Positions 32,963 to 42,189 of a stretch of 64,000 nucleotides of DNA are shown one piece after another (position 1 is the stretch's first letter; each line of letters begins with the position of its first letter). The stretch is from Azolla caroliniana (taxonomy: Eukaryota > Polypodiophyta): the NCBI GenBank assembly GCA_043228905.1, contig JBHGNT010000009.1:16740001-16804000 (forward strand), written 5' to 3'. A program made the position numbers and the translations under genes. The notes beneath the pieces were generated by a model, which saw only the letters and a program-made list of their open reading frames with translations, was not told the DNA's origin and did no database searches.

Positions 32963-34145
32963 AAGCAAACCGCACTCGTTGTTTTCCGAGCCCTCGCCTT
33001 CCCTGATTCGGGCGTCGCCGCCACTATCGCTCACCGGGTCCGGTTCGCCCTCATGCCGCTTCTTGAACATCTTGACCCTCTTGCCGGCCACCGGTACCGC
33101 TATCCGTGCCCCATCGAGCTCCACGAGATGATACGTGTCGTTGTCGTTCACGCTTGTCACCGTGTAGGGTTTGAACCATCTCCTCGCAAACTTACGCACC
33201 ATCTTGTGCTGATATCGAGGCTACTGTTGTACACCAACACCCAGTCGCCTTCCTCGATCTTCTTCGGTCTCAGCCGGTGTGTTCAGTTGAACTGGCCTTT
33301 GTTCCTTTCACGCGTCATGCGCAGCTTCGCCATCGCCTGCTCCATGTCCTCCAGTTTTCGCTCGAGCTGCCGAATCCGCGCCGCCAGCAACTCTTCCTGG
33401 CTCATCTCGTCCTTCCATTCCACTGCGACCCATGAAGTGATTGTCCGTTCCATTGGCATAATCGGTTTTTGCTCGTACATCAACTCCGCCGGCATGAACC
33501 CTGTCACCGAATTGTGCGTAGTCCGGTCCGCCCACAGCACGTAGGGTAGGAACCGCGGCCAATTCCCGACCTGCCCCTCACACGCTCGTACCAAAGCCTT
33601 CACGATTGGTCCGTGTCCGCGTTCTACCTTCCCATTCGCCTCTGGATTGTACGCCGTAGTGAGGGAGAGCTTGACCCCTAACCAGTCGAACATCTCCTCA
33701 GCTTCCTGCACGTCAAGCTCTCCTATCCGCCACGATTTTCCCTACACATCCGTATCGGCACACTACCTCTTCGATTAGGAACCAACACACTGCCGCAGTC
33801 GTCTTGTTCGTCGGTGCGCGGCCTTCCACTTGGTTCGTTAAATCCTCCCGCACAAGCACCAGATACCGCATTTGCCCTACTCCCATCGGCATTGTCACTA
33901 AGTCCACCATCCATTTGAAGTGGATGGTCGGCGGGTAGGTTGGGTGCAGCTCGTCTCAATGCCGGATCACGGAGTGCATCTGACAATTCTTACACGTCGT
34001 CACGAACTGGTACACATCCAAGTACAGCCCCGGCCACCAATACTTCTCTTTCAATTTCTTGAACGAGGCCCATGTCCCGCGGTGTTCGGCCTAGGGTTCT
34101 CATGGTACGCCGTAAGCAACGCGTCCTGCTTGTCCTTTCTCACTA
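32963..34145 (-). pseudogene. pol: Gypsy C integrase
   Basis: Read backwards from about 34110: zinc region and spacer (broken), MVDLVTMPMGVGQM at 33910, YLVLVREDLTNQVEGRAPTN, CGYGCVGKIVADR-type core in pieces, VKLSLTTAYNPEANGKVERG with the catalytic E, ALVRACEGQVGNWPRFLPYV, then RKFARRWFKPYTV (GPY/F reads KPY) and VPVAGKRVKMFKKR. Shifts near 33712 and 33283. The usual terminal stop is lost, so the frame runs through the polypurine tract into the LTR. Confidence 0.85.
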
Positions 34146-36326
34146 CTACGCGGAGTGGGACACCGTCTCACTTCTTAGGGTGCCTCTATATATTCTCATC
34201 CCATAGGAAGAACCAGTAAGCTTTCTTTCGGATCCAATTAGCCTCTTCTTTTGTCCATGCTGCGTCTCGAAGAAGTCTACGCCGACTTCCTCGTCCTCCG
34301 AAACCATACCATCCTCGTCATCGAACTGTGTTCTCAAAAGCATGTCGGCCATGGCGTTGTCCTTCCCAAAGATGTGTCGTATCTCCGGATTTAGGGACTT
34401 GATGTACGCGATCCACCTGAGCATTGCGAGGTCCAGAGTCGCGCATCTGGAAACCATACCGAGAATCGGTAGGCAGTCTGTCTCGATTATTACCTCCGTC
34501 CCTATAAGATAATCTTTGTCAGCCTTAACTACCGAAACGATACCCCATAGTTCGCGCTTAACTTGGGCGTATCCTCATTGTCGCTCACTGAGAACCTTCG
34601 CCCCGAACCGGATCAGGAATTGCGTGCCGCTCTCGTCCTCTTGATTGATCACCCATCAGATTCCGGTTGGGATTGTGTCAACGGTTACGTAGATGGGGAT
34701 CTCCTTGCCGTAAACCGCTTTCCTAAGAGCCGATGTTGCAGTAAGCACCTCCTTCAGTCTCCGGACCGACTCTGTATGCTCCTTGGCGCATTCAAATTTG
34801 TGCCCCTTCTTCAGCAACCCGTAGAGTGGTTCCGCGAGGTGTGCGTAGTGCGGAATCCAGATGTGGTAGAATGCGCATGCACCCAGGAACCTCCGCACCT
34901 CCGTAACCGACTTGCACTCTTCCTTCATTACGGAGATGGCTTCTATCTTTGCCGGAGACGGTTTCCGGCCGTAGGGCCCGCACAGGTGACCGACCACTAG
35001 GATCTCCAATTGGCCGAACTTTGATTTCTCTCTGGAGAAGGTGAATCACGCGTCCTCCAGCCTTTGCAGCACCTTCTCGCAGTCATTAATGTGGTCCGCA
35101 ACAAACCTCCGGCATCCGTCTGGACCAACCACCTCATCCTTATCCTCCACCGGACATCCTTTGATCGAGATGTCGTCCAGGAATGGCATGGTGATGTCTG
35201 GGATGCAGACCCTCAGTACCTTGTTCATCGCATTCACCATGTGCGCCACTAAGTTTGTCCCTCCTTGTGGCAAGGTACACATCCGCACAAAGCCGAGAGG
35301 GGTCCGCATTGCCGTGATATCCCTGCTCTCCACGGCTAGTTGGAATTGATCATACCCCGAGTACAGATCACCGACTAAATAGATTGACCTTCCGGCGAAG
35401 GCTTCTGTGAACTCGTCTATCGTCGGTTCGATACCTGCATTATGAATGGTCACCCTGTTGACCGGTTGCAGGTCCTGAATGAAGCGCAACGTGTCATTCT
35501 TCTTTGGCACGGTAAACAACTGATTCGAATATGGGGCGTTCGACGGTTCGAGGATGCCCATCTCCATTTTCTACTTTAGAAGCTCCATCAACTTCGGAAT
35601 GTGAGCTCTAGGTACCAGAATCGGCTTGAGATTCCACGGCACATGCAGCACCATGAATATCACCATCGGCTCCACGATCGTCGGGTCCACGCACCCGATC
35701 TCCTCTGGCGAGAATGCGAAGGCTTTCCCGTGCCTCCTGAGCATCCTCTAAAACCGGTCCTCCTCCGTCGGCAGTAGAAACCCACCCCCACCGACCTTGA
35801 GCTCCCGTAGCGTTATGTCAGTGAATCGGTGCCCTATCCCGACCGGTTGTCGTAAACTTGGGTCCGACGCGACCCCCTTTATCCGCTCTTCACTGCCCTC
35901 CGGCAAGGGTGTTGCGACTGGCCTCACCTTCTAGTCCATAGTCTTGTACCTAGTATCCACGCAGGTCGTCTGACCCGACCCGACCCTTTCCCCGAAGTCA
36001 GCGATGACTTCGTACATCTCCACTCAACTAACCGGAACTGTTAGGTCTTCACTAAGGCCTCCTTCGACAACCTCGCATAATTCTCCCAAGGTGTCATCGA
36101 AGGAGACCGCCTCCACGGCACTACCAATCTCTTCGCCAAGGCCGAGGACTCCGTACGCCCTAAGTCTTTCTTCCGCCTGCTTCTTATTCCGGCCACTGAT
36201 GCTGGCTATAGTACAACCTCCGTTATAGGAGAACCAAAATTTCTTATCTATTGTACATGTGTGGGGTTCTTCCGGGGTGTCCGGACTATCGCGTCCCCAC
36301 GCCTTGATAGCCCTCTCTAAAAATCC
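34146..36326 (-). pseudogene. pol: Gypsy C reverse transcriptase and RNase H
   Basis: From 36326 downwards: the pol opening GGA TTT TTA, an N-terminal spacer, EEIGCVDPTIVEPMVIF, VPRAHIPKLMELLK then a stop, MGILEPSNAPYSNQLFTVPK, GYDQFQLAVESRDITAMRTP, catalytic FLDDISIKG, then after a stop VVGHLCGPYGRKPSPAKIEA and IWIPHYAHLAEPLYGLL. RNase H has TVDTIPTGI then a stop, and LAMLRWIAYIKSLNPEIRHI. At least five breaks. Confidence 0.87.
36317..36326 (-). promoter_or_regulatory. Putative -1 frameshift site of Gypsy C
   Basis: The minus strand reads GGATTTTTAG: gag-protease GAT TTT TAG, pol GGA TTT TTA. Same as E, and the same as H apart from the stop codon. Confidence 0.6.
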
Positions 36327-37821
36327 CCTCGGCCCTCGCCGCCGAGGGTCTCACGGTTATGCTCATGGTTCGGCCTCACCGTCAAAATTTGAACGGAGCG
36401 TTGTCCGTCCTAGCTCTTCACACGCGCGTACGCCGATCCGTTGTCAAGCACCTTCGTTTCCATCCATGCCGCCATAATGTATGGCTCGCCTAGTATCACC
36501 AGGTGCGAGGAGGTCTCCTGCACAAAGAAGTGTTCATCTATCTCAACGTCGCCGATCTTTACGCGTACATTCGGGCACGCACCATGCAGCTCCTCCGTAG
36601 CACGTGTCCCCGCGCGTATCTTCCACCTGTGCTTGTTGTTGATCGGCCACTTCCCCTTTTTGTAGAAGTCCATGGACATTAGGTTGATCTCCGAGCCGTG
36701 GTCTATCAATGCCACCACCGGCTCCTGCACGTCCCCAACCCGGACAGGGGTCTCCGTAGTGGCTCTGGCCCAATGCGGCCTCACGTAGTAGCTGTCCGCC
36801 AACTCATCCTCTAGGGTCGTGCAGTGTCTTCTAGGTGCGTCATCCACACCTCCACGGGCTTCTCCGGCTCCGGCTCCGATGAGAGCCGCATCCGCTTCAC
36901 CAAGTCCACAATGGAGTCGTGGAACTCCTTCTTGGCAATTCCGAGCACTTCCCTGAGCAACAACTCCATCTTGCTGTTGAGAATCCGCTCCTCGAGGACC
37001 TTCTGCAGGTCTTTTGACCTCTCAATCTCCGTGCTTAGCCGGTAACCAGCCCTTTTCGTTTTATCCGGCACCCCGGTGTTGCCGGCATCGTTCTGCTTTA
37101 GTCCGAACCGGGTCTCCTACCGTTGTGAGGGACCGGCCCTTCCCGCGCGCTTGTCTTCTACCAGAACCTCGTAGTTCTGCACACGGCTTCCATGAAGCCG
37201 GTCTTTTCTTCGATCGGATCGTCCCATCCGGTGACCTCCTGAATCCGTTGTTCCACGTGGTCCGCTTCCTCTTTCCTCAGTCGAACCACGGTGAGGCCTT
37301 CCAGCACTAGCGGCCAGAATCCGAAGCCTTTCGCCTTCCGGCCCTCGTCGCCCCCGACCCGGATACCCGCCGACGCAAAGTAGTGGACGGCCTCTGCATG
37401 TCGCGTTGCGGCTTCTTCCATCAAGTGCTTCATCCCGCCGCGCCCGGTGTTCAACTCTAGGCCTTTCCGCGTGTCGCCGGCATGCACCTGCCCATTCCAA
37501 AGGTACACCACGTTGGCCCGGAGTGCCTCTACGAAATCCGTGCATTCTTTCCAGATGTGACCGACAACGCCACACCACATGCATCGTTGCCCCGTCATTG
37601 GCCTCCGATCACGAGGTTGATCGTCGTTGTCCCTCCGTGCTTGTGCGATCTGGAGGTCGCGCACCATTTGCGTCAACTCTTCTAGAGCCGCCCCTCTGGA
37701 AGAGCCTTGGACCACTCCGCTCGAGGTTGCGCCCGTCTCGATCCAATTCTGAGTCTCTTCCTTCCCAGCCGGCACCGATACCGGCTCCTCGATCTTCCTC
37801 GCTGGGACCAGCCCTGATGCC
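36327..37821 (-). pseudogene. gag: Gypsy C Gag C-terminal half and protease
   Basis: From 37821 (ASGLVPARKIEEPVSVPAG) down: GAALEELTQMVRDLQIAQAR, CCHC knuckle CMWCGVVGHIWKEC, GGMKHLMEEAATRHAEAV, VTGWDDPIEEKTGFMEAVCR, a shift near 37170, VLGIAKKEFHDSIVDLVKR, another shift near 36830, then protease ALIDHGSEINLMSMDFYKKG and VKIGDVEIDEHFFVQE, ending at the DF-stop over the GGATTTTTA site (36317-36326). About 220 N-terminal residues are outside the window. Confidence 0.87.
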
Positions 37822-37884
37822 TGTTGGGAGACAGGTCCCTCTGGATGGGAAAGGAGAAGAACAGTGTCGAGGCCAAGACCGGAT

Positions 37885-38208
37885 GAGGAGTACCCGGCTA
37901 CGGAGAGTCGGATGGTGCAGACCCGGTGAAGACCAGAAGAGGAGTACCCGGCTACAGAGAGCCGGATGGTGCAGACCCGGTGAAGACCGGATGAGGAGTA
38001 CCCGGCTACGGAGAGCCGGATGGTGCAGACCCGGTGAAGACCGGATGAGGAGTACCCGGCTACGGAGAGCCGGATGGTGCAGACCCGGTGAAGACCGGAT
38101 GAGGAGTACCCGGCTTCGGAGAGCCGGATGGTGCAGACCCGGTGAAGACCGGATGAGGAGTACCCGGCTTCGGAGAGCCGGATGGTGCAGACCCGGTCAG
38201 GAATGCTC
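37885..38208 (+). repeat. 54-bp tandem array in the 5' LTR of D
   Basis: Six units starting GAGGAGTACCCGGCT at 37885, 37939, 37993, 38047, 38101 and 38155. Units differ by a few bases. On the reverse strand they spell an 18-residue repeat by chance. The 3' LTR has shorter, irregular versions at 63389-63510. Confidence 0.95.
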
Positions 38209-38221
38209 ACCGGATGAAGGG

Positions 38222-38305
38222 ACATATTCGTAAATATGTTTTTGAGAGTCCATCGAGGCTATATTTGTAAATAGCCGAAAAGTCATATTAGTATAAATAT
38301 GACTT
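38222..38305 (+). promoter_or_regulatory. Three dyads and TATA box in U3 of D
   Basis: ACATATT-cgt-AAATATGT (38222-38239), GGCTAT-8 nt-ATAGCC (38257-38276) and AAGTCATATT-6 nt-AATATGACTT (38280-38305). The TATAAATA box overlaps the third. All three are kept in the 3' LTR at 63532-63616. Confidence 0.75.
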
Positions 38306-38670
38306 AGGGAAAACTTTTAGTTACTACTGTGTTGTCATTTCTTGTTGGTGCAAGAAAAGAGAGCGCGTAATTGTGTACAGTGAGAGAGAGAGAGAAAGAG
38401 GTCGTTGCCTCTGTTGTAACCGCTGCCTGTGGCGAAGATCGTGAGCACGAGGTCGTTGCCTCCGTGAACTCACTATTGTACATTCTAACATAGTGATAGT
38501 TTGTAGCCTGTGGGCTGCCGTGGTTTTTCCCTCTTTGGGTTTTCCACGTAAACATCATGTGTACTCTTCTCTTCTTCGTGTCGTGCTTTTATTTCCCGTT
38601 TTTCTGTGTATGATTCTAAGCTCGGTTGTGGCCGAGCGTTGCGTATAAGGAGCCTTGAGTTCCCATCAAG

Positions 38671-38683
38671 TGGTATCGGAGCG
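38671..38683 (+). promoter_or_regulatory. Primer binding site of Copia D
   Basis: TGGTATCGGAGCG begins 2 nt after the LTR; one base differs from the usual TGGTATCAGAGC. Confidence 0.88.
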
Positions 38684-38697
38684 AAACAACACAAAAA

Positions 38698-39314
38698 ATG
38701 GACGAATCGTTTGGCGGCATGTTCAAGCTCACCGGCTCCAACTATTCGGTATGGAAGTCGAAGATGAGGGACATGCTCATGGTTTAAGATCTTTGGTTGT
38801 TGGTTTAGTTTGGGGACAAGAGACCGGACAAAATCGATGCCACGATATGGGAGGTGATGCACATGAAGACAACGGCTTACATTCAATGCTTCATCGACAT
38901 GAGCCTATACAACAACTTCAATGAAGAGAGCAAGGCTCATGAGCTCTGGGAGAAGATCGTCATTATGTTTCAAAACAAAAATGTTGTTAATCAGGTTTCG
39001 GTGTTCCGGAAGCTAGTAAGACTCCGGTACCAAGATGGCTCCAGCATGGCGGAGCACATGAATGCCTTCCAGGGCTGATCCACCAGGCAACTTCATTGGA
39101 AGTACCTCTCTCCGATGAGGTACTTGCACTACTCCTGCTTGGTTCCCTCCCGGATAGTTGGGAGACGTTGGTTGTCACTTTGGGCAACGTCAGGCTGGAA
39201 AGAAAGCGGTTATCCCTAGCAAGAGTAAAGTCGATCTTGCTAGATGAGGAGGCATGTCGGAAAGACAAAGATACGAGCTCCGACTCCAAAGCGCTCCTTA
39301 CCGAATCGGAACGC
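38698..39314 (+). pseudogene. gag: Copia D Gag, part 1
   Basis: Starts MDESFGGMFKLTGSNYSVWK, 15 nt after the primer site. Tnt1-type Gag: WEVMHMKTTAYIQCFIDMSL, FNEESKAHELWEKIVIMFQN, NQVSVFRKLVRLRYQDGSSM. Stops at 38786 (TAA) and 38807 (TAG) look like C-to-T changes of CAA and CAG. A 1-nt loss near 39075 shifts the frame to LIHQATSLEVPLSDEVLALL and LPDSWETLVVTLGNVRLERK. It is broken at TESER by insertion E. Confidence 0.88.
39310..39314. repeat. Target-site duplication of E (left copy)
   Basis: ACGC (39311-39314) is repeated at 55159-55162. The preceding A at 39310 could extend it to five only if the LTR ended in GAC instead of GACA. Four bases agrees with H. Confidence 0.85.
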
Positions 39315-40019
39315 TGTCGTGAAGAAAACCGCCCACAAGAGGAATCGGAGGAACAAGGCGTGGGAAACGGCTCTACACACACACGCGCGCCAAGAAGTAC
39401 CTAAGGACGAAGTAGGTACATACGAGGATCCTAGGTGGGTAGATTCGGTTAATGCCAAACGGCCTCTTGACGGGCTATAAAAGGAAGAGGAAGAATAGAA
39501 GTGGGGGATCTCCCGCGGAGAGGACGAAGTGCTGCCGAACCGATTTCGGAGCTTCTCTCTCACTCCTGCTCTCTCTGTCTTCTGCTCCATCGCGTACCTG
39601 TGCAGGTTTCGAGGAGGCTCGCGCTGTTCCGTGGAACGCCCCGAGTGCGTCCTGCAGCACCTCCGACCTGTTTTCCCTTTCTGTGCGTCGCGACATACGG
39701 GGGTCGGCAGCTGTTCGCCGCCCTGTTCGTTTCGTTAGTATCTATTTTGTGCCCCACCGTGGGTTGTAATACTTTAGTCTGTTATTTTCTTGCATTCGTA
39801 AGTACATATCTCTCGTTGTTGCGTCCATCTGCGTCGGCGTTTATTTGTGATCTCTGTTTGTTGGGCCGTGTCCCTGTGCAATCGTCGGTTCTGCGCAATC
39901 GGATCTTCGGTTCTGTGTAATCGGGTCTCTCTCTCTTACTCCTCTCTCTCTTGCTCTTCGGTTCGAGACCCCCGTGGTCCCTCCTCCTTTCTACACGCAA
40001 GGGCGTAGAAACCCCGACA
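39315..40019 (+). repeat. 5' LTR of Gypsy E
   Basis: 705 bp, TGTCGTGAAGAAAACC to AAACCCCGACA. TATAAAAG at 39476-39483. The LTR ends have TGTCG/CGACA as in H and C. Confidence 0.96.
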
Positions 40020-40022
40020 TCT

Positions 40023-40038
40023 TGGTGAACCCGACGTG
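40023..40038 (+). promoter_or_regulatory. Primer binding site of Gypsy E
   Basis: TGGTGAACCCGACGTG, 3 nt after the LTR, identical to H. The tRNA is not identified. Confidence 0.8.
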
Positions 40039-40062
40039 AAAGAGGCGGCAAAAGAGTAGGAA

Positions 40063-42189
40063 ATGAAGGGGGCGGATCTTGCAGAGGCCATGGCTTCGGC
40101 CGTGGATCGGATAGTAAGCGCGCGCGAGGGCACCGGCGCCCTCGATAGAGCTATTGAGGCGGTCGTCGGAACGATCGGTCGATTCACCGGAAAAGATGCC
40201 ACGAAGTACCTAGCGTCCTACGGTGCGGAAATGTTAATGCGGGACATTCCGGAAGACAGGCGTCTGGCCGGTTTTCCCCGAGTGGCGATGCCGAGCATCC
40301 ACGCGGAGGTGCTCGAGGTGCGGGCGGAGAGCCGTACCTGGGAGGAGTTCGAAGGTCGGCTCCTGGAAAAATACGGACTGGACGACGCGCTCCGGCTTTC
40401 GAAGCGAAGCTTCATGGAGTGGGTGGAGTCTCCCGGGAAGGGAAGGAATGCGTCGGCACTCCTCCGGGAGTTCGAGGAGAACTTCGCGCGCCTTTCGGCG
40501 CTTGACAGGATGGTCCTGGATACAAGCCGGGTCCTGCTGTTCGTCAAATCGGTTGACGAGAGGGATCGGGGTCACGTGGGCGCCCTGCTAGAAACCGAAG
40601 ATGGGCTGACAACCGACTGGGCGGCGGTCAAGAGAGCCTGCGGCCGTTTCGACAAACGGCGAGAATGGGAGGATGACAGAGCAACCGGGTCGGGCTCAGT
40701 CGCGGCGAGGAAACTCGAGCCGGCGCAGCCGGTGCGAAGGGAAGAGACTCGGGAGTGGCTGGAACCTGGTTCGGCTCCGACCGGCGTGATCGGAGGCTCG
40801 ACTGGGGGAGCTGCGTTGGAGGAACTGACGAGGGCGATAAAAGACCTCCAAATCGCACAAGCCCGCAGAGAAGGCGGAGGACCTGCTCGTGACCGACGGC
40901 CGGCGGCAGGGAACAGGTGCATGTGGTGCGACGGGGTCGGCCACATCCGAAAAGACTGCGGCGATTTCGCAGAGGCGCTGAGGAACCGGGTGGTGTACCT
41001 ATGGGAAGGCCGGGTTCACGCCAACGACACGAGAAGGGCCCTAAACCGAAACGACGGGCGAGGCGGAATGAAGAGGTTGATGGAAGAGGCGGCGGCCCGA
41101 CATGCGGAAACCGTCCACTACTCGGCGTCGGCCGGCATTCGAGTCGGGGGCGGCGAGGCCCGAAAGGAAAGCAAAGCCGGATTCTGGCCGACGATGCTAG
41201 AAGGCCTTGCCGGTGCAGGGCTTAAAAGGGAGGAATCGGACCGTGCGGAGAAACGGGTGCGGGAGATGACCGGGTGGAGCGACCCGGTCGAGGAAAAGAC
41301 GGGCTTCGTGGAAGCCGCTTGCCGGAACTACGAGGCTCTGGTAGAAGAGAAGCGGGTGGGGAAACCCGGGACGACCGGGCCCTCACAACGATACGAGACC
41401 CGGTCCGGGCCACGACGGGACGAAGCCGGCGGGGCCGGTACGCAAGGTAAACCCCAGAAGGGCGGATACCGTCTGGGGACGGAGATAGAAAGAACCACGG
41501 ACTTACGGAAGGTCCTGGAGGAACGGATCCTCGACAGCAAGGTGGAGCTGTCGCTACGGGAGGTGCTGGGAATCGCCAAGAAGGAGTTCCACGACTCCAT
41601 CGTGGACTTGGTGAAACGGAAGAGGCTGTCAACCGAGGCAGAACCGGAAAGTCCGGTGGAAGTGCGGACGACGCACCTGGACGACATGGCGCTGGAAGAC
41701 GAGTGGGCGGAGAGCCACTATTCGCGGCCACACTGGGCCCGAGCGACCACGGAAACCCCGGTAAAGATCGGCGATGTCCAGGAACCGGTAGTAGCTTTGG
41801 TGGACCACGGATCGGAAATCAACCTGATGTCCATGGACTTCTATAAGAAGGGCAAATGGCCGATCAACACCAAGCACGGGTGGAAGATAAGGGCGGCGAC
41901 GCGCGCCACCGAGGAACTTCACGGGGCCTGCCCGAATGTACGGGTCAAGATCGGCGATGTCGAGATAGACCAGCACTTCTTCGTGCAGGAGTCGTCATCG
42001 CACCCCGTCATACTGGGAGAGCCGTACATCACGGCGGCTCGAATGGAGACCAAGGTGCTGGACAACGGTTCGGCCTATGCGCGGGTCAAGAGCCAGGACG
42101 GGCGCCATTCGGTCCAGTTTTTGACGGTTAGGCCGAACCACGAGCGTAACCGCGACTCCCTCGGTTCCGATAACCGAGAGGATTTTTAG
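40063..42189 (+). CDS. gag-pro: Gypsy E Gag-protease polyprotein
   Basis: 708 codons with no break. It starts MKGADLAEAMASAVDRI, 24 nt after the primer site. Capsid-like helices (FTGKDATKYLASYGAEMLM, SFMEWVESPGKGR) fill roughly residues 40-200. The knuckle CMWCDGVGHIRKDC is near residue 286. GGMKRLMEEAAARHAETV and VREMTGWSDPVEEKTGFVEA follow. The protease has ALVDHGSEINLMSMDFYKKG near residue 580 and VKIGDVEIDQHFFVQE. It ends NREDF-stop at the recoding site. Gag forms the particle and the protease would mature it; the DHG triad is unusual. Confidence 0.92.
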   Translation: MKGADLAEAMASAVDRIVSAREGTGALDRAIEAVVGTIGRFTGKDATKYLASYGAEMLMRDIPEDRRLAGFPRVAMPSIHAEVLEVRAESRTWEEFEGRLLEKYGLDDALRLSKRSFMEWVESPGKGRNASALLREFEENFARLSALDRMVLDTSRVLLFVKSVDERDRGHVGALLETEDGLTTDWAAVKRACGRFDKRREWEDDRATGSGSVAARKLEPAQPVRREETREWLEPGSAPTGVIGGSTGGAALEELTRAIKDLQIAQARREGGGPARDRRPAAGNRCMWCDGVGHIRKDCGDFAEALRNRVVYLWEGRVHANDTRRALNRNDGRGGMKRLMEEAAARHAETVHYSASAGIRVGGGEARKESKAGFWPTMLEGLAGAGLKREESDRAEKRVREMTGWSDPVEEKTGFVEAACRNYEALVEEKRVGKPGTTGPSQRYETRSGPRRDEAGGAGTQGKPQKGGYRLGTEIERTTDLRKVLEERILDSKVELSLREVLGIAKKEFHDSIVDLVKRKRLSTEAEPESPVEVRTTHLDDMALEDEWAESHYSRPHWARATTETPVKIGDVQEPVVALVDHGSEINLMSMDFYKKGKWPINTKHGWKIRAATRATEELHGACPNVRVKIGDVEIDQHFFVQESSSHPVILGEPYITAARMETKVLDNGSAYARVKSQDGRHSVQFLTVRPNHERNRDSLGSDNREDF

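Larger units (their letters stand above)
32365..37821 (-). mobile_element. Gypsy C, 3' half, interrupted by Copia D
   Basis: Minus-strand member of the E/H lineage: 3' LTR 32365-32954, integrase, RNase H, RT, protease and the C-terminal half of Gag. Its Gag breaks at 37821 where the LTR of D begins, so the Gag N-terminus, primer site and 5' LTR should lie beyond position 64000. It is inserted in LINE L2 with CCGG at 32361-32364 as the likely 4-bp duplicate. It carries many stops and shifts and is older than E. Confidence 0.92.
37822..38668 (+). repeat. 5' LTR of Copia D
   Basis: 847 bp, TGTTGGGAGACAGGTCCC to GTTCCCATCA (TGTTGGGA/TCCCATCA ends). It holds six 54-bp tandem units, three short dyads up to the TATAAATA box (38292-38299), and the Tork-type U5 block GTGGTTTTTCCC / GGGTTTTCCACGTAAA at 38520-38553. 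Confidence 0.92.

Noticed and set aside
37885-38208. CRISPR-like array
   Set aside because: The 54-bp units follow each other with no spacers and lie in a plant LTR; it is a plain tandem repeat.
37158-38225. A 355-codon minus-strand frame with 18-residue repeats (CTIRLS...GYSSSGL), looking like a repeat protein
   Set aside because: It is the Gag of Gypsy C read across the border at 37821 into the 54-bp tandem array of the LTR of D. 54 is divisible by 3, so the repeat stays open by chance.
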